From Synechococcus sp. HK05 (GTDB lineage: Bacteria > Cyanobacteriota > Cyanobacteriia > PCC-6307 > Cyanobiaceae), in NCBI RefSeq assembly GCF_019104765.1, contig NZ_JAHRXJ010000011.1:124001-188000 (forward strand): a stretch of DNA of 64,000 bases. Reading direction: 5' to 3'. The translations under genes were made by a program, and so were the position numbers. Shown in pieces: positions 31,497-40,306 of the stretch; position 1 is the first letter of the stretch; each line of letters begins with the position of its first letter. The notes beneath the pieces were generated by a model that saw only the letters and a list, made by a program, of their open reading frames with translations, searched no databases and was not told where the DNA came from.

Positions 31497-32552
31497 CTAG
31501 TTGTGTGTTCTAATCAGGTCATTCAGAAACCCGCAACAGTCGGAGCTGCTGAATGGGGGTGCGGCCAGCCAGGGCCATATGACACCTGCGGCCGTTATAG
31601 ATCGCCAGATAGCGCGGTAGCCAGTGGTTCCGTTCGGTTGAGGTCTGAAAGGCCATCGAGTACGCCCACTCCACCAGCAGGGTCTTGATGAACCGCTCGG
31701 CTTTGCCGTTTGTTCGTGGGGTGTATGGCCTGGTGCGTTTCGGGATCAGGCCCAGTGCGCTGCAGGCTTCTCGCCAGGGTTTTGAGCGGTAGGCGCTGCC
31801 GTTATCGGAGAGCACTCTCTTGCAGCTGATCCCCTGACCATCGAACCAGGCCACGGCTCGCAGCAGAAAACCCACCGTGGTTGCTTGCTTCTCATCCGGC
31901 AGCACCTCGACGTAAGCCAGTCGCGTGGCGTCGTCGATGGCCACATGGGCCTTCTCATAACCCGCACCACGGGAGGAGCCCAGGCGTCGATCTCCGGTGA
32001 TCCGGTGACCGACGCGCTCAAAGCGGGCGAGCTGTTTGGTGTCGACGTGGATCATGTCGCCTGGCCGTGCCCACTGGTACCGGCGCACAGGCTCTGCAGG
32101 CTGGAGGTTCTTGAGCCGGCCGAGACCCTGGGCCTTGAGCACCCGGCCCACGGTGGAAAGCGGGGCCGCCAACACCCTGGCCACTCTTCTGAGTGTGCAG
32201 CGCTCATGGCGGAGGTCAACGGCGCGTTGCAGTTGCTGTGGATCGAGCGTCCGCCGCTGGGTGCGGCGAACACTGCGTCGATCCACCAGTGCAGCAGCAC
32301 CGCCTGCGCGGTAGCGCGCCAGCCACTTGTAGGCGCTGCGGACGCTGATCCCAGCCTGGGCAGCCAGCGTTGGGAGCGGCAGATGCTCCTCAATGTGTCG
32401 ACGCAGCAACCGTTCACGGCCGAGGGGTGTCAGCCGAGCATTCGGGTGGGTATGCATGGGTTGTGAGGTCAGTGGGTCGGAGGTGACACCCGGACCATGA
32501 CGACCTCACACCCCTTTGTCAGCTGAACAACCTGCTGGGACTACACAACTAG
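31497..32552 (-). mobile_element. Complete IS481-family insertion sequence
   Basis: The element spans 31501-32548, bounded on both sides by CTAG (31497-31500 and 32549-32552). The ends are imperfect inverted repeats. Starting from CTAG, the left end and the reverse complement of the right end agree at 23 of 30 positions by hand alignment, including the first ten bases CTAGTTGTGT. IS481-type elements are known to prefer CTAG-centred targets, so CTAG is probably the duplicated target core. It lies between paralogue A and the rfbS-like gene. Confidence 0.85.
31519..32457 (-). CDS. IS481-family transposase
   Basis: 312 residues, apparently intact. The N-terminal helix-turn-helix (LAAQAGISVRSAYKWLARYR) is followed by an rve/DDE integrase core with acidic residues in DMIHVDTKQLARF, VLSDNGSAYRS and TNGKAERFIKTLL. 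The C-terminus has the usual YNGRRCHMALAGRTPIQ. High GC compared with the flanking island DNA suggests recent transposition from a GC-rich background. Confidence 0.93.
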   Translation of the reverse strand: MHTHPNARLTPLGRERLLRRHIEEHLPLPTLAAQAGISVRSAYKWLARYRAGGAAALVDRRSVRRTQRRTLDPQQLQRAVDLRHERCTLRRVARVLAAPLSTVGRVLKAQGLGRLKNLQPAEPVRRYQWARPGDMIHVDTKQLARFERVGHRITGDRRLGSSRGAGYEKAHVAIDDATRLAYVEVLPDEKQATTVGFLLRAVAWFDGQGISCKRVLSDNGSAYRSKPWREACSALGLIPKRTRPYTPRTNGKAERFIKTLLVEWAYSMAFQTSTERNHWLPRYLAIYNGRRCHMALAGRTPIQQLRLLRVSE

Positions 32553-32745
32553 CCAGAGAGGGCGAAAAAGAACTAATTTAACCTGCGTTATCATGCGCTT
32601 GTACAAGAAGCATTTCTGCTCCGGCAGCAACGAGGATCCGCGAGGGATTGCTTAAAGGGCGAAGCTTATGAATATTGTGCCTATAAAAGCGGGCAAAGGG
32701 AACTTAGGCACATGTATACTAGTGCTTAACAGACTGAGACAAGGC

Positions 32746-33657
32746 ATGAGAATAGCAATAACTGGTGGAACAGGATTTCTCGGAAGAGCTCTGACAGATT
32801 ACTTAGCAAAGCATAAATCAAACGAGTTATACTTGCTTTGCCGGAAACAAAGCATGTGGAAGGCAGGCAACATGGCAAAAGAGAATGTTAACGTAGTAGA
32901 CATAAAGGATGCCGAAGTCGTATTGAAAAGCGCAAGGGATGTATGCCTGATACATTGCGCCACGGACTATGGCAGGGGAAATGGGAGTGCAACGGAAATG
33001 GTAGAGGCGAACCTGATAATGCCATTGTGGCTGCTGGAACAGATGGTTAAATACCAGCCCAATGGTATCTTTATCAATACGGACACCATATTAGACAAGA
33101 GAGTTTCGGATTATTCACTAAGCAAATCGCAGTTCAGAGAGTGGATAAAAAAGAGATGCGATAGGCTAAAAATAGCCAACGTAGCACTTGAGCATTTCTA
33201 TGGGGCAAGGGATAATCCTGGCAAGTTCACATCTTATGTATTCGAGTCCCTGATAACGGGTCGACCCTACATTGAATTAACAGAGGGATTACAGAAAAGG
33301 GACTTCATATACATTGATGATGTGGTATCGGCTTTCGTAGCGATAATGGATTGCGCAACGAAGGAGAAGGAATGCGGATATAGGCACTATGAAGTAGGAG
33401 CCGGTGCATCGATACCTGTAAGACAGTTTGTCATGCAAGCGAAGAAAATATTTCAAAATACAGAGACTGACCTTCAATTTGGGACTCTTCCAATGAGGGC
33501 AAACGAGGTAATGGATGTAAGGGTTGACACTAGACCATTAGAAGCATTAGGCTGGAAGCCTAAATACACAGTAGACAGTGGCATAGCAAAGACATATAGA
33601 GAAATGCGTGAATACAGGGCAAGCCATGGCTTAAAGCTAGATCTAGAGAGTATGTGA
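32746..33657 (+). CDS. rfbS: CDP-paratose synthase-like SDR (RfbS/RfbJ type)
   Basis: 303 residues from MRIAITGGTGFLGRALTDYL; the longer frame to 32668 adds non-conserved residues before the NAD(P) loop. The SDR Tyr-Lys pair is YSLSK. Several stretches resemble Salmonella RfbS as I recall it: EANLIMPLWLLE, VALEHFYGARDNPGKFTSY and LTEGLQKRDFIYIDDVVSAF. RfbS reduces the C4 keto group of CDP-4-keto-3,6-dideoxyglucose to give CDP-paratose; the related RfbJ makes CDP-abequose. Its substrate would be the product of RfbFGH, encoded 5 kb away. It is AT-rich with A-rich coding strand, unlike the rfbFGH operon, so it was probably acquired separately. Reductase stereochemistry cannot be told by eye. Confidence 0.75.
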   Translation: MRIAITGGTGFLGRALTDYLAKHKSNELYLLCRKQSMWKAGNMAKENVNVVDIKDAEVVLKSARDVCLIHCATDYGRGNGSATEMVEANLIMPLWLLEQMVKYQPNGIFINTDTILDKRVSDYSLSKSQFREWIKKRCDRLKIANVALEHFYGARDNPGKFTSYVFESLITGRPYIELTEGLQKRDFIYIDDVVSAFVAIMDCATKEKECGYRHYEVGAGASIPVRQFVMQAKKIFQNTETDLQFGTLPMRANEVMDVRVDTRPLEALGWKPKYTVDSGIAKTYREMREYRASHGLKLDLESM

Positions 33658-35215
33658 TTGAAGCGATGCAAAACCCAGAGGCGATGAGTTCTAATGCGAG
33701 TGCATAGGGATAACAGAATCAGCTCGGGAATGTTGACCTGGGTCCAGTAAAGACCATCTTTAGGAGTGTGCGCCGGTAGTCTTGGAAGAGATGGTGATTG
33801 CGATCTGATTAGTTTGCAGTATAAAGAGATGGTTGCCAAGAGGTAATTCAAAAACAGAATGAAAAAGGCCAACAGGGGAGACCAAGGGCAGAGAAGTACA
33901 TGTTCTACACAGCAGAAAGGAAGTTGACTCAGAAAGATAAGACGAATTGAGGATACAGATCAAGAACAGCTACGACAGCAAGTGGGTGAAAGTAAAAAGA
34001 GGATGTGATTAGGGATCGTCCGTCAAGAAGCCTGCGTACGGGAGAGGGTGTAAAGAGGAGTAGGATTGATCAAATGTGAGCGAGAAGGCAATTCTGACAA
34101 GAAAGAAATGTTGAAGAGTGAGGGAAGGGTGGTTTCAGATAAAGATGTATGGAGATAAAACCAAGTTCGTTATATCTTGAAGGAAAATAGAGAATTACTA
34201 TGTCAGGCCAACGAAAGATTTAGTCTAAGCGGGCATGAACTGGGTAGGAAGGAGCTCGGTAGTCTCAGCACACACGTTCTGGACACAACGCTCTGCGCGA
34301 GATAAGCAGATGGTGGGATTGCATGTGAGTGATCAGACTTACATGATACAAAAAAGAATAAGAACGGCTACAGAGATGACAAATCAGCCTAAGATATCAT
34401 GAGCATTTTTGGATTCGGCGAAGGTATTTGACAGCAGTGGCATAGGTAGCCGGAAAGGATTGTGGTGAATAGTGGTAGTTGTAGCGAAGAGAAAGGGAAA
34501 ATGTTGTTGGAGCACGTAATAGAAGACTTTTAGCCCATATAGATATAGAAGCTGAAGATAGTGCAGATCTGCTTGAGGGAAGGACCAAAGAGATTAGGCC
34601 GGCGAAGATATAGATATTAACGTGGAAAAGCCGATTTATGCGGGTGATATGAGAGAGGGAAGCAAATGACACGAAGAATTGCATCAAGAGAAAAGCGATT
34701 AACTTAGAGATTAATCGGCAAAGAAAATCGGAGGTATCGCTATAGGCTAAAGGGCACAACTGGAATCAGTCCATAGGTGTATCAGTGGGTATAGTCCAAA
34801 GAAGGGGCCAATGGGAAGATATTAGGCAAATAAGAGACAAGATAGCTTAAGAATGCGTAACATTTAGAGACACAAGGAAACGCGAAGATCAGATCAAGTA
34901 GTTAGATCAACAAAAGCATGAATAGAAACGAAAAGGAGTAGGCAGCTAAGTTCGAATAGAAGAATGTGAAATGAAGCCTAGTGATAGCTGGGCACCAATT
35001 AGACGATCACAACTCCACCAAACCCACAACCGCATACAACCGTAGATGCATAGTGAGGGTTGTTTAGTAAGTTCAGGCTGCATGGTGTTGATTGATGCAA
35101 TGCACGAGATAACTTGGATAGTACAGAGAGAAAATACAGCGTCGATTTGTTGAACACAAGCTGTACATAAGGATAAGTTGAAGAAGGGGAAGCAGTGTGG
35201 TTATAAGGACTAGAT
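33658..35215. other. Long gene-less purine-rich stretch between rfbS-like and rfbE-like genes
   Basis: 1,558 bases without a convincing gene. The row 33,841-33,900 is 46/60 purine and 43% GC by hand count. The longest frames are on the minus strand (34397-34759, 34999-35250); their hydrophobic Leu/Ser/Ile-rich translation is what a pyrimidine-rich strand yields by chance. I saw no repeat array, hairpin series or transposase remnant. Genuine decayed genes cannot be excluded. Confidence 0.6.
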
Positions 35216-36238
35216 TCAGGTAGAAGGTGGGACAGAGCTGAGAAGCTCACTCAGACCTTGATCAATACTGATACTTGGCTGCCAACCGAATGTGTTACTT
35301 GCGCAATGATTAAGCGATATAAAGACTCGCTGATCGGATATACGCGCAGGAATATAGTCAATGTTAAGCTCTTGGTGATCCACGCCAAGATGTTTACAAG
35401 CTAAACGAAGTAACTCGAGGATGCTGAGGCTATTATTAAAGGAGCCTCCGACGTTTGCTGTGACTGAGGGACACTTACCGGTAGCGGCTAGCTCATACAG
35501 AGTGCAAACATCTTCCACATGTAGGATGTCGCGAACTTGCTTTCCGTTTCCGCTGATGGTAAAGCGATGCGCAGGGTTAGACTTAGCAAGGGTTACTTGA
35601 GACAGAAACCAACCCACCCAACCTTGATCATAAGAGGCTTTTTGACCTAGACCATAGATAGTAGAATGTCGAAAGCAATAAGTGTGGAGGCCGTAGATTC
35701 GAGCATAATCATTAGTATACTGGTCAGCCGCACCTTTTGAACATCCATAAGGGGATGAGAAATCAAGTGGAAGAGACTCATCAAATCCTTCCGGATAATT
35801 AGAGCAGATATATCTTGTTTCAGTTTCACGATATTCAATCCATTCGAGATCTCCATAGACTTTATTGGTAGAGGCATAAATAAATAATGAACTGGGAGAC
35901 TGGGTTCTTACTGCCTCGAGAAGACGTAATGTGGAATAGGCATTGCAGTTAAAGTCGTACAATGGATTGTTAATGGACTTGGTCATTGCAACCTGTCCGG
36001 CCAAATGGAAAATGGCAGAAATATCGGAATTGATAAAAGCTAGATCAAGTGTTGAAATGTCGCCAAGTATGAATCTGAAATTGCAAAGACTCTCCGGCAT
36101 CTCTTGGATAAAGGATAGGTTTGCGGCAGAGCCAGGTCGATAGAGGTTATCAATTCCTATAACATAACAACCCCTTTTGAGCAGTCTTTTGGTCAGAGTA
36201 GATCCAACAAAACCGCAACAACCGGTAACAATATACAT
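35216..36238 (-). CDS. rfbE: CDP-tyvelose 2-epimerase (CDP-paratose 2-epimerase)
   Basis: 340 residues starting MYIVTGCCGFVGSTLTKRLL (NAD loop GxxGFVG); the frame to 36343 adds an unconserved leader. The match to RfbE is close: HLAGQVAMTKSINNPLYDF, STNKVYGDLEWIEYRETETR, LDFSSPYGCSKGAADQY (Tyr-Lys pair), YDQGWVGWF and ISGNGKQVRDILHVEDV. RfbE epimerises C2 of CDP-paratose to CDP-tyvelose, a 3,6-dideoxyhexose of O-antigens. It is AT-rich and faces away from the rfbS-like gene. Together with rfbF, G, H and S it completes the pathway within this window. Confidence 0.88.
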   Translation of the reverse strand: MYIVTGCCGFVGSTLTKRLLKRGCYVIGIDNLYRPGSAANLSFIQEMPESLCNFRFILGDISTLDLAFINSDISAIFHLAGQVAMTKSINNPLYDFNCNAYSTLRLLEAVRTQSPSSLFIYASTNKVYGDLEWIEYRETETRYICSNYPEGFDESLPLDFSSPYGCSKGAADQYTNDYARIYGLHTYCFRHSTIYGLGQKASYDQGWVGWFLSQVTLAKSNPAHRFTISGNGKQVRDILHVEDVCTLYELAATGKCPSVTANVGGSFNNSLSILELLRLACKHLGVDHQELNIDYIPARISDQRVFISLNHCASNTFGWQPSISIDQGLSELLSSVPPST

Positions 36239-36971
36239 TGCGGAAAAGAAGTTTGATATTACATAGTAGCATAGGCATTGGGAATGGTCATAGCAGCAAG
36301 GGATTGCGGAAAAAGCAAGAAGCTTGCTTAGGAGGCAATACAATGTCTAATAGGGATGCACATAGGTCGTGGTAGAGAGGATTACCTTAGGCTTGTAATG
36401 TGCCGGATATAGGATACGGGCAAATGGTCTGCTTGTGGTCGCCGTGGTACAAGTTCTTAACGATGAGGCACGGATGGTCATCTTAAGACAACGTCTAACT
36501 CGAAAAGTGCACACTCTCAGATCCTGATGCAATGGATTGATATAAGTGGGCGGCAACGAAGCATTGAACGGTCATAGATAGCTCATCGAGGTTGCCGGAA
36601 TCTGTGGAAATATCCATCACAATGCCTTTGCTGTAATTAACCACACACTCGAGGATCACAGACTATTGCATCAAACTGCAGACTTCCAACAAGATGGCAA
36701 TAGCGGTCCTTTCCTTACACATACTGGCGATCGAGATAGCCATTAGCTCCAGATTCTTGTGATTATTATTGGTCATGATGATCATCTGAGCACTTGCGGA
36801 CTTATCTGCAATAATCAACTAAGAAGGGCTCTCTCTTGAGGCCAAAGAAGCCATTCACTCGGCTAACAGTCAGGGGCTGGCATTGTGAATCTGACTGACA
36901 TGACTCCCTTCTGTCCGACGACAAGCAGGTTGAGGGGCGCTTTGCATCAATGAATTGTTACCCGTTTTAAA
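36239..36971. other. Intergenic stretch with no identifiable gene
   Basis: About 730 bases between rfbE and transposase debris. The purine bias of the block to the left fades here. A minus-strand open stretch around 36,490-36,660 translates to protein-like sequence (containing NLDELSMTVQCFVAAHLYQS) but matches nothing I recognise. No RNA or repeat is seen. Confidence 0.5.
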
Positions 36972-37224
36972 TGATGCCTTGTAACATCTTTTCTGCAGTC
37001 TCTGGCTTGGTTTCTGGTCGCTGTGCTGCGCTCTCCAGGCACTCCTGCACCCTGGCTATGCGCCAATCCCTGATCCGTCGCTGCAGGGTGCGTTTGTGCT
37101 GATGCCCATAGCGCTCTGGATCCAGTGCGATCAGCCGCTACAGGAGCTGCTTGCTGCCCACGTCTGCTTCTGCTTCCAACCACTGGGGGATGAGATCGGC
37201 ATGGGCCTCAAAGGGATCAACGCG
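36972..37224 (-). pseudogene. IS21 IstA N-terminal fragment, interrupted
   Basis: On the minus strand the translation runs VDPFEAHADLIPQWLE, then KQLL, an in-frame TAG, then RLIALDPERYGHQHKRTLQ and RRIRDWRIARVQECLESAAQ. This matches the N-terminal helical region of IS21-family IstA transposases (PF..., then RTLQRR(I/V)xxWR). The TAG probably replaces a CAG Gln codon. It is high in GC and not functional. Confidence 0.65.
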
Positions 37225-37227
37225 GCT

Positions 37228-37469
37228 GCGGCGACCCTGCCGCGGCGTGGCCCATGAAAACGGGATCGTCAAGGCAACGCACGGCCATGTGAAACGGGGC
37301 TGGAGCAGCAGCGGATCCTGAGCGGCAGGGACGATTTCGAGGAACCCGCCGAATAGGGCAAATTGCATGCCGAGATGTTCAGCGCCTCAACGCCCTGCGC
37401 CGGCGGCGGTATGAGCAGGAGGTGAAATACCTCTCAGCGTTGCCGGCCTTCCACTTTGCAGACTACGAG
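37228..37469 (+). pseudogene. IS21 IstA core fragment, frameshifted and inverted relative to the N-terminal piece
   Basis: The plus strand reads GVAHENGIVKATHGHVKR, then after a frameshift GLEQQRILSGRDDFEEPAE, a stop, and in a third frame RLNALRRRRYEQEVKYLSAL and PAFHFADYE. This is the IstA pattern of (N/E)NGxVExxHxHLK, RGSRDF and LxxLPxxRLADY. At least two frameshifts are present. It is head-to-head with the N-terminal fragment, so an inversion has occurred. Confidence 0.65.
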
Positions 37470-37601
37470 CTGCTGACGATGTGGGTAGGGACCGCTGGAC
37501 TGAACGCCACCGAGATCAGTGCCTACTGCCGGGAGCGGGGTCTGTACCCGGAGCAGGTGAAGCGGTGGCGTTCAACCCAGTGGTCTCGAGAGCCACAGTG
37601 A
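37470..37601 (+). pseudogene. IS3-type OrfA fragment fused to the IstA remnant
   Basis: The frame of the IstA piece continues without a break into LLTMWVGTAGLNATEISAYC and RERGLYPEQVKRWRSTQWS, which is typical of IS3-family OrfA proteins (EISxYCRxRGLYPEQVxxWR). A TGA at 37599 ends it. The join at about 37,470 is therefore a chimera of two unrelated transposase genes. Confidence 0.6.
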
Positions 37602-38430
37602 ACTTGTAAACAGCCCCGAAGCCATCAGGCCATTCTCGGATGCCGGCACCACCTCTCTTTGCAACCTCAAGGCCTTCCTCAAGTTGTAGAGAGTCACGAC
37701 GTGAACGCTCAGCTATGCTGTGACCTGGTTCAAACTCTACCGGTGCGGCGGGCCTGTCCGCCTTCTCGCGTCAGCCTTGAGGGCCTCGCTGTAGTGACGC
37801 GTTGCTGTGCTCTATGAAGCCCCGTTAGTGATCTAAATGAAGAAGCATCAACTTTGCTGTCAAGAGAGGGGGGGGGGTGACAGCCCTAACTTTGCGAGGG
37901 TGAATAATCGGATTCAGATGAAAGGTTCCACAAAAAGACCGGATGGTCTCCAGGACTGAAGGAGTTTTTTCCTCAAAGCGTGTCACTCTGCAGAAATACC
38001 TGCATTCCTGACATAAGGGAGTAAAATAGATTAATTCAGCAGATCTAGCCCCAAATACCTGCGATATCAGAAAAAAGACAGGCATGTTTCACGCTGCTTT
38101 ACATGGACTAGTCTTACACACCCAATACACCGGGAAGAATCAGAACATGGCTCACGTAGATTATACTGAGCCGTCGTACGCCACAGGGAGGCGCACTGAC
38201 GGTAGCCCTTAGTGGTGAATCCGCGCTTACAGCAAAACTTTGCAGACCTTGAAGCCGATCACAACAGCTGACTCACAATAGATGGTCCAGCAGCGCTTCG
38301 ATTGCAAGCGGCACAGGTGCAATCGATGTTAAGATGGATTGGTGTCCTAACGAAGCGACATGGTGAACTAACTCTTGTTATCACTTCGGAAGAGTCAAAA
38401 CCCGATTACACCATTTATTGATACGCAACC
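37602..38430. other. Intergenic DNA upstream of the rfb operon
   Basis: 829 bases without a gene. It contains a 10-base G homopolymer (37868-37877). An imperfect match to the enterobacterial ops/JUMPstart core (GACGGTAGCCC, 38198-38208) is probably chance. The promoter of the rfbF operon is expected in the last ~150 bases, but no clear box is visible. Confidence 0.5.
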
Positions 38431-39201
38431 ATGAAGGCAGTAATTCTTGCCGGAGGCCTGGGAACTCGCATTTCCGAGGAGACAGGTAGTCGTCCAAAGC
38501 CAATGATCGAAATAGGCGGAATGCCAATTCTTTGGCACATCCTCAAGATCTATAGCCACTTCGGCATTAAAGATTTCATTATCTGCTGTGGCTACAAAGG
38601 GTACGTGATCAAGGAATACTTTGCCAACTATTTTCTACACTCTAGCGATGTAACTTTTGACATGACCGATAATACTATGAAAGTGCATAGTCGCAAAGCC
38701 GAACCCTGGAAGGTAACGCTCGTGGATACTGGCGAAGCAACCCTCACCGGGGGACGCTTGCGAAGAGTACGCGAACATCTTGATGATGAAGCCTTCTGCT
38801 TCACGTACGGCGATGGCGTTGCCGACGTTAATATTTCTGCTCTAACCGCTTTTCATAAAGCCGAAGGTCGCAAGGCCACCCTGACGGCCGTCCAGCCTCC
38901 CGGACGTTTCGGCTCACTCGCTTTTGAGCGCGGTCGGGTTTTGTCATTCGAAGAGAAGCCACAAGGCGATGGCAACTGGATCAATGGTGGTTTTTTTGTC
39001 TTAGAGCCTTCAGTGATTGATCTTGTAGATGGTGATCAATGCACCTGGGAGCAGCAACCACTTCAAACCTTGGCTGAGAGTGGTGAACTTTCCGCATACC
39101 ATCACGAAGGATTCTGGCAGCCTATGGATACGCTGAGGGATAAAACACTGCTAGAGGATCTCTGGAAGCGAAATCAGGCTCCTTGGAAATTCTGGGGCTG
39201 A
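38431..39201 (+). CDS. rfbF: Glucose-1-phosphate cytidylyltransferase
   Basis: 256 residues, family length. The nucleotidyltransferase loop is [20 protein letters not shown] and PKPMIEIGG; specificity motifs [31 protein letters not shown] and [10 protein letters not shown] are those of CTP-dependent RfbF. It makes CDP-glucose, the entry to all CDP-3,6-dideoxyhexoses. It is the first gene of a run continuing through at least the TPP enzyme with gaps of 4 bases or less, and it is less AT-rich than the block to its left. Confidence 0.94.
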   Translation: MKAVILAGGLGTRISEETGSRPKPMIEIGGMPILWHILKIYSHFGIKDFIICCGYKGYVIKEYFANYFLHSSDVTFDMTDNTMKVHSRKAEPWKVTLVDTGEATLTGGRLRRVREHLDDEAFCFTYGDGVADVNISALTAFHKAEGRKATLTAVQPPGRFGSLAFERGRVLSFEEKPQGDGNWINGGFFVLEPSVIDLVDGDQCTWEQQPLQTLAESGELSAYHHEGFWQPMDTLRDKTLLEDLWKRNQAPWKFWG

Positions 39202-39205
39202 GCGG

Positions 39206-40306
39206 ATGACGAGCATACAGTCGTTTTCTCATTCCGATCGCCAGTTTTGGCACAGCCAAAAAGTGTTGCTGACGGGTCATACAGGCTTCAAAGGGAGCTG
39301 GCTAGCTTTCTGGCTCAAGGAGCTGGGTGCTCAAGTCACCGGGGTAGCGTTGGAACAAGAAGGGCGCCCCAACCTCTTCGATCAGCTCCAGCTGAAGCGG
39401 CTGATTGACCATCGCGTAGGAGATATTCGAGATCCTGATTTACTGAAAGCGATTGTGAATGAAACACAACCCACCGTTGTGTTTCACCTTGCCGCGCAAC
39501 CATTGGTTCGGCATAGCTACGAAGAGCCGGTGGCCACCTGGAGCACGAACGTGATGGGGACCATTCATCTGCTTGAGGCTCTCCGGCTACTCGATCAGCC
39601 CTGCAGCACGGTGCTAATCACCACAGACAAGGTGTATCGAAACAACGAGTGGGTCTATGGCTACCGCGAGAACGACCCCCTCGGTGGGCATGATCCCTAC
39701 AGCAGCAGCAAGGCGGCCGCGGAGATCGCCATCGCCAGCTGGCGCTCCAGTTTTTGCGGCACGGCTCCCCATCAAACGCCGCATCTACGCGTTGCCAGCG
39801 CGCGTGCCGGAAACGTAATCGGTGGTGGCGATTGGGCCCAAGATCGAATCGTTCCTGATGCGATGCGTGCCCTCAGCCGAGGCGAAGCCATTGTGGTTCG
39901 CAACCCGAGAGCCACTCGCCCCTGGCAACACGTTCTGGAACCTCTCGGGGGCTATCTACAGCTGGCCGAGTACTTGTCCACATCCGCAGAGTACTCTAGT
40001 GCATTCAATTTCGGTCCGCACCTCGAGGCGAACCGCCCAGTACGTGAGCTGGTTGAAGAGGCACTGCGCCACTGGCCCGGAGCTTGGCACGACCAGAGTG
40101 ATCCCCATGCCTTGCATGAGGCCAGTCGTCTAAATTTGGTGATCGACAAAGCCCATCACCAATTAGGATGGGCTCCCCGTTGGGACTTTGCGACAACGGT
40201 AGAGCGCACCATTAACTGGTACCGACGCGTTCAGGACGGGCAGGCTTCTGCCCTTGAATGCTGCCGGGACGATCTGGCTGCTTTCCTCACCCCCTCTCCT
40301 GCGTGA
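39206..40306 (+). CDS. rfbG: CDP-glucose 4,6-dehydratase
   Basis: 366 residues. The SDR loop is LLTGHTGFKGSWLAFWL; the active site TTDKVYRNNEWVYGYRENDP is the diagnostic RfbG variant, and YSSSKAAAEI supplies Tyr-Lys. NVIGGGDWAQDRIVPD and RPWQHVLEPLGGYL complete the signature. It converts CDP-glucose to CDP-4-keto-6-deoxyglucose. It starts 4 bases after rfbF; its TGA overlaps the rfbH GTG (GTGA). Confidence 0.94.
   Translation: MTSIQSFSHSDRQFWHSQKVLLTGHTGFKGSWLAFWLKELGAQVTGVALEQEGRPNLFDQLQLKRLIDHRVGDIRDPDLLKAIVNETQPTVVFHLAAQPLVRHSYEEPVATWSTNVMGTIHLLEALRLLDQPCSTVLITTDKVYRNNEWVYGYRENDPLGGHDPYSSSKAAAEIAIASWRSSFCGTAPHQTPHLRVASARAGNVIGGGDWAQDRIVPDAMRALSRGEAIVVRNPRATRPWQHVLEPLGGYLQLAEYLSTSAEYSSAFNFGPHLEANRPVRELVEEALRHWPGAWHDQSDPHALHEASRLNLVIDKAHHQLGWAPRWDFATTVERTINWYRRVQDGQASALECCRDDLAAFLTPSPA

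Noticed and set aside
34397-34759. Hydrophobic 120-codon minus-strand frame that could look like a membrane protein
   Set aside because: The strand is pyrimidine-rich, which yields Leu/Ser/Phe/Ile codons by composition alone; no ribosome site or conserved motif.
36740-36800. Possible third copy of the GPxDWAA family (IIIGHDDHL resembling IIIIGDHDII of paralogue B)
   Set aside because: Only about nine residues match, flanking frames do not continue the similarity, and the GPxDWAA block is absent.
38198-38208. GACGGTAGCCC resembling the ops/JUMPstart element upstream of rfbF
   Set aside because: Only 8 of 11 positions fit, and RfaH-type antitermination is not known to me in cyanobacteria.
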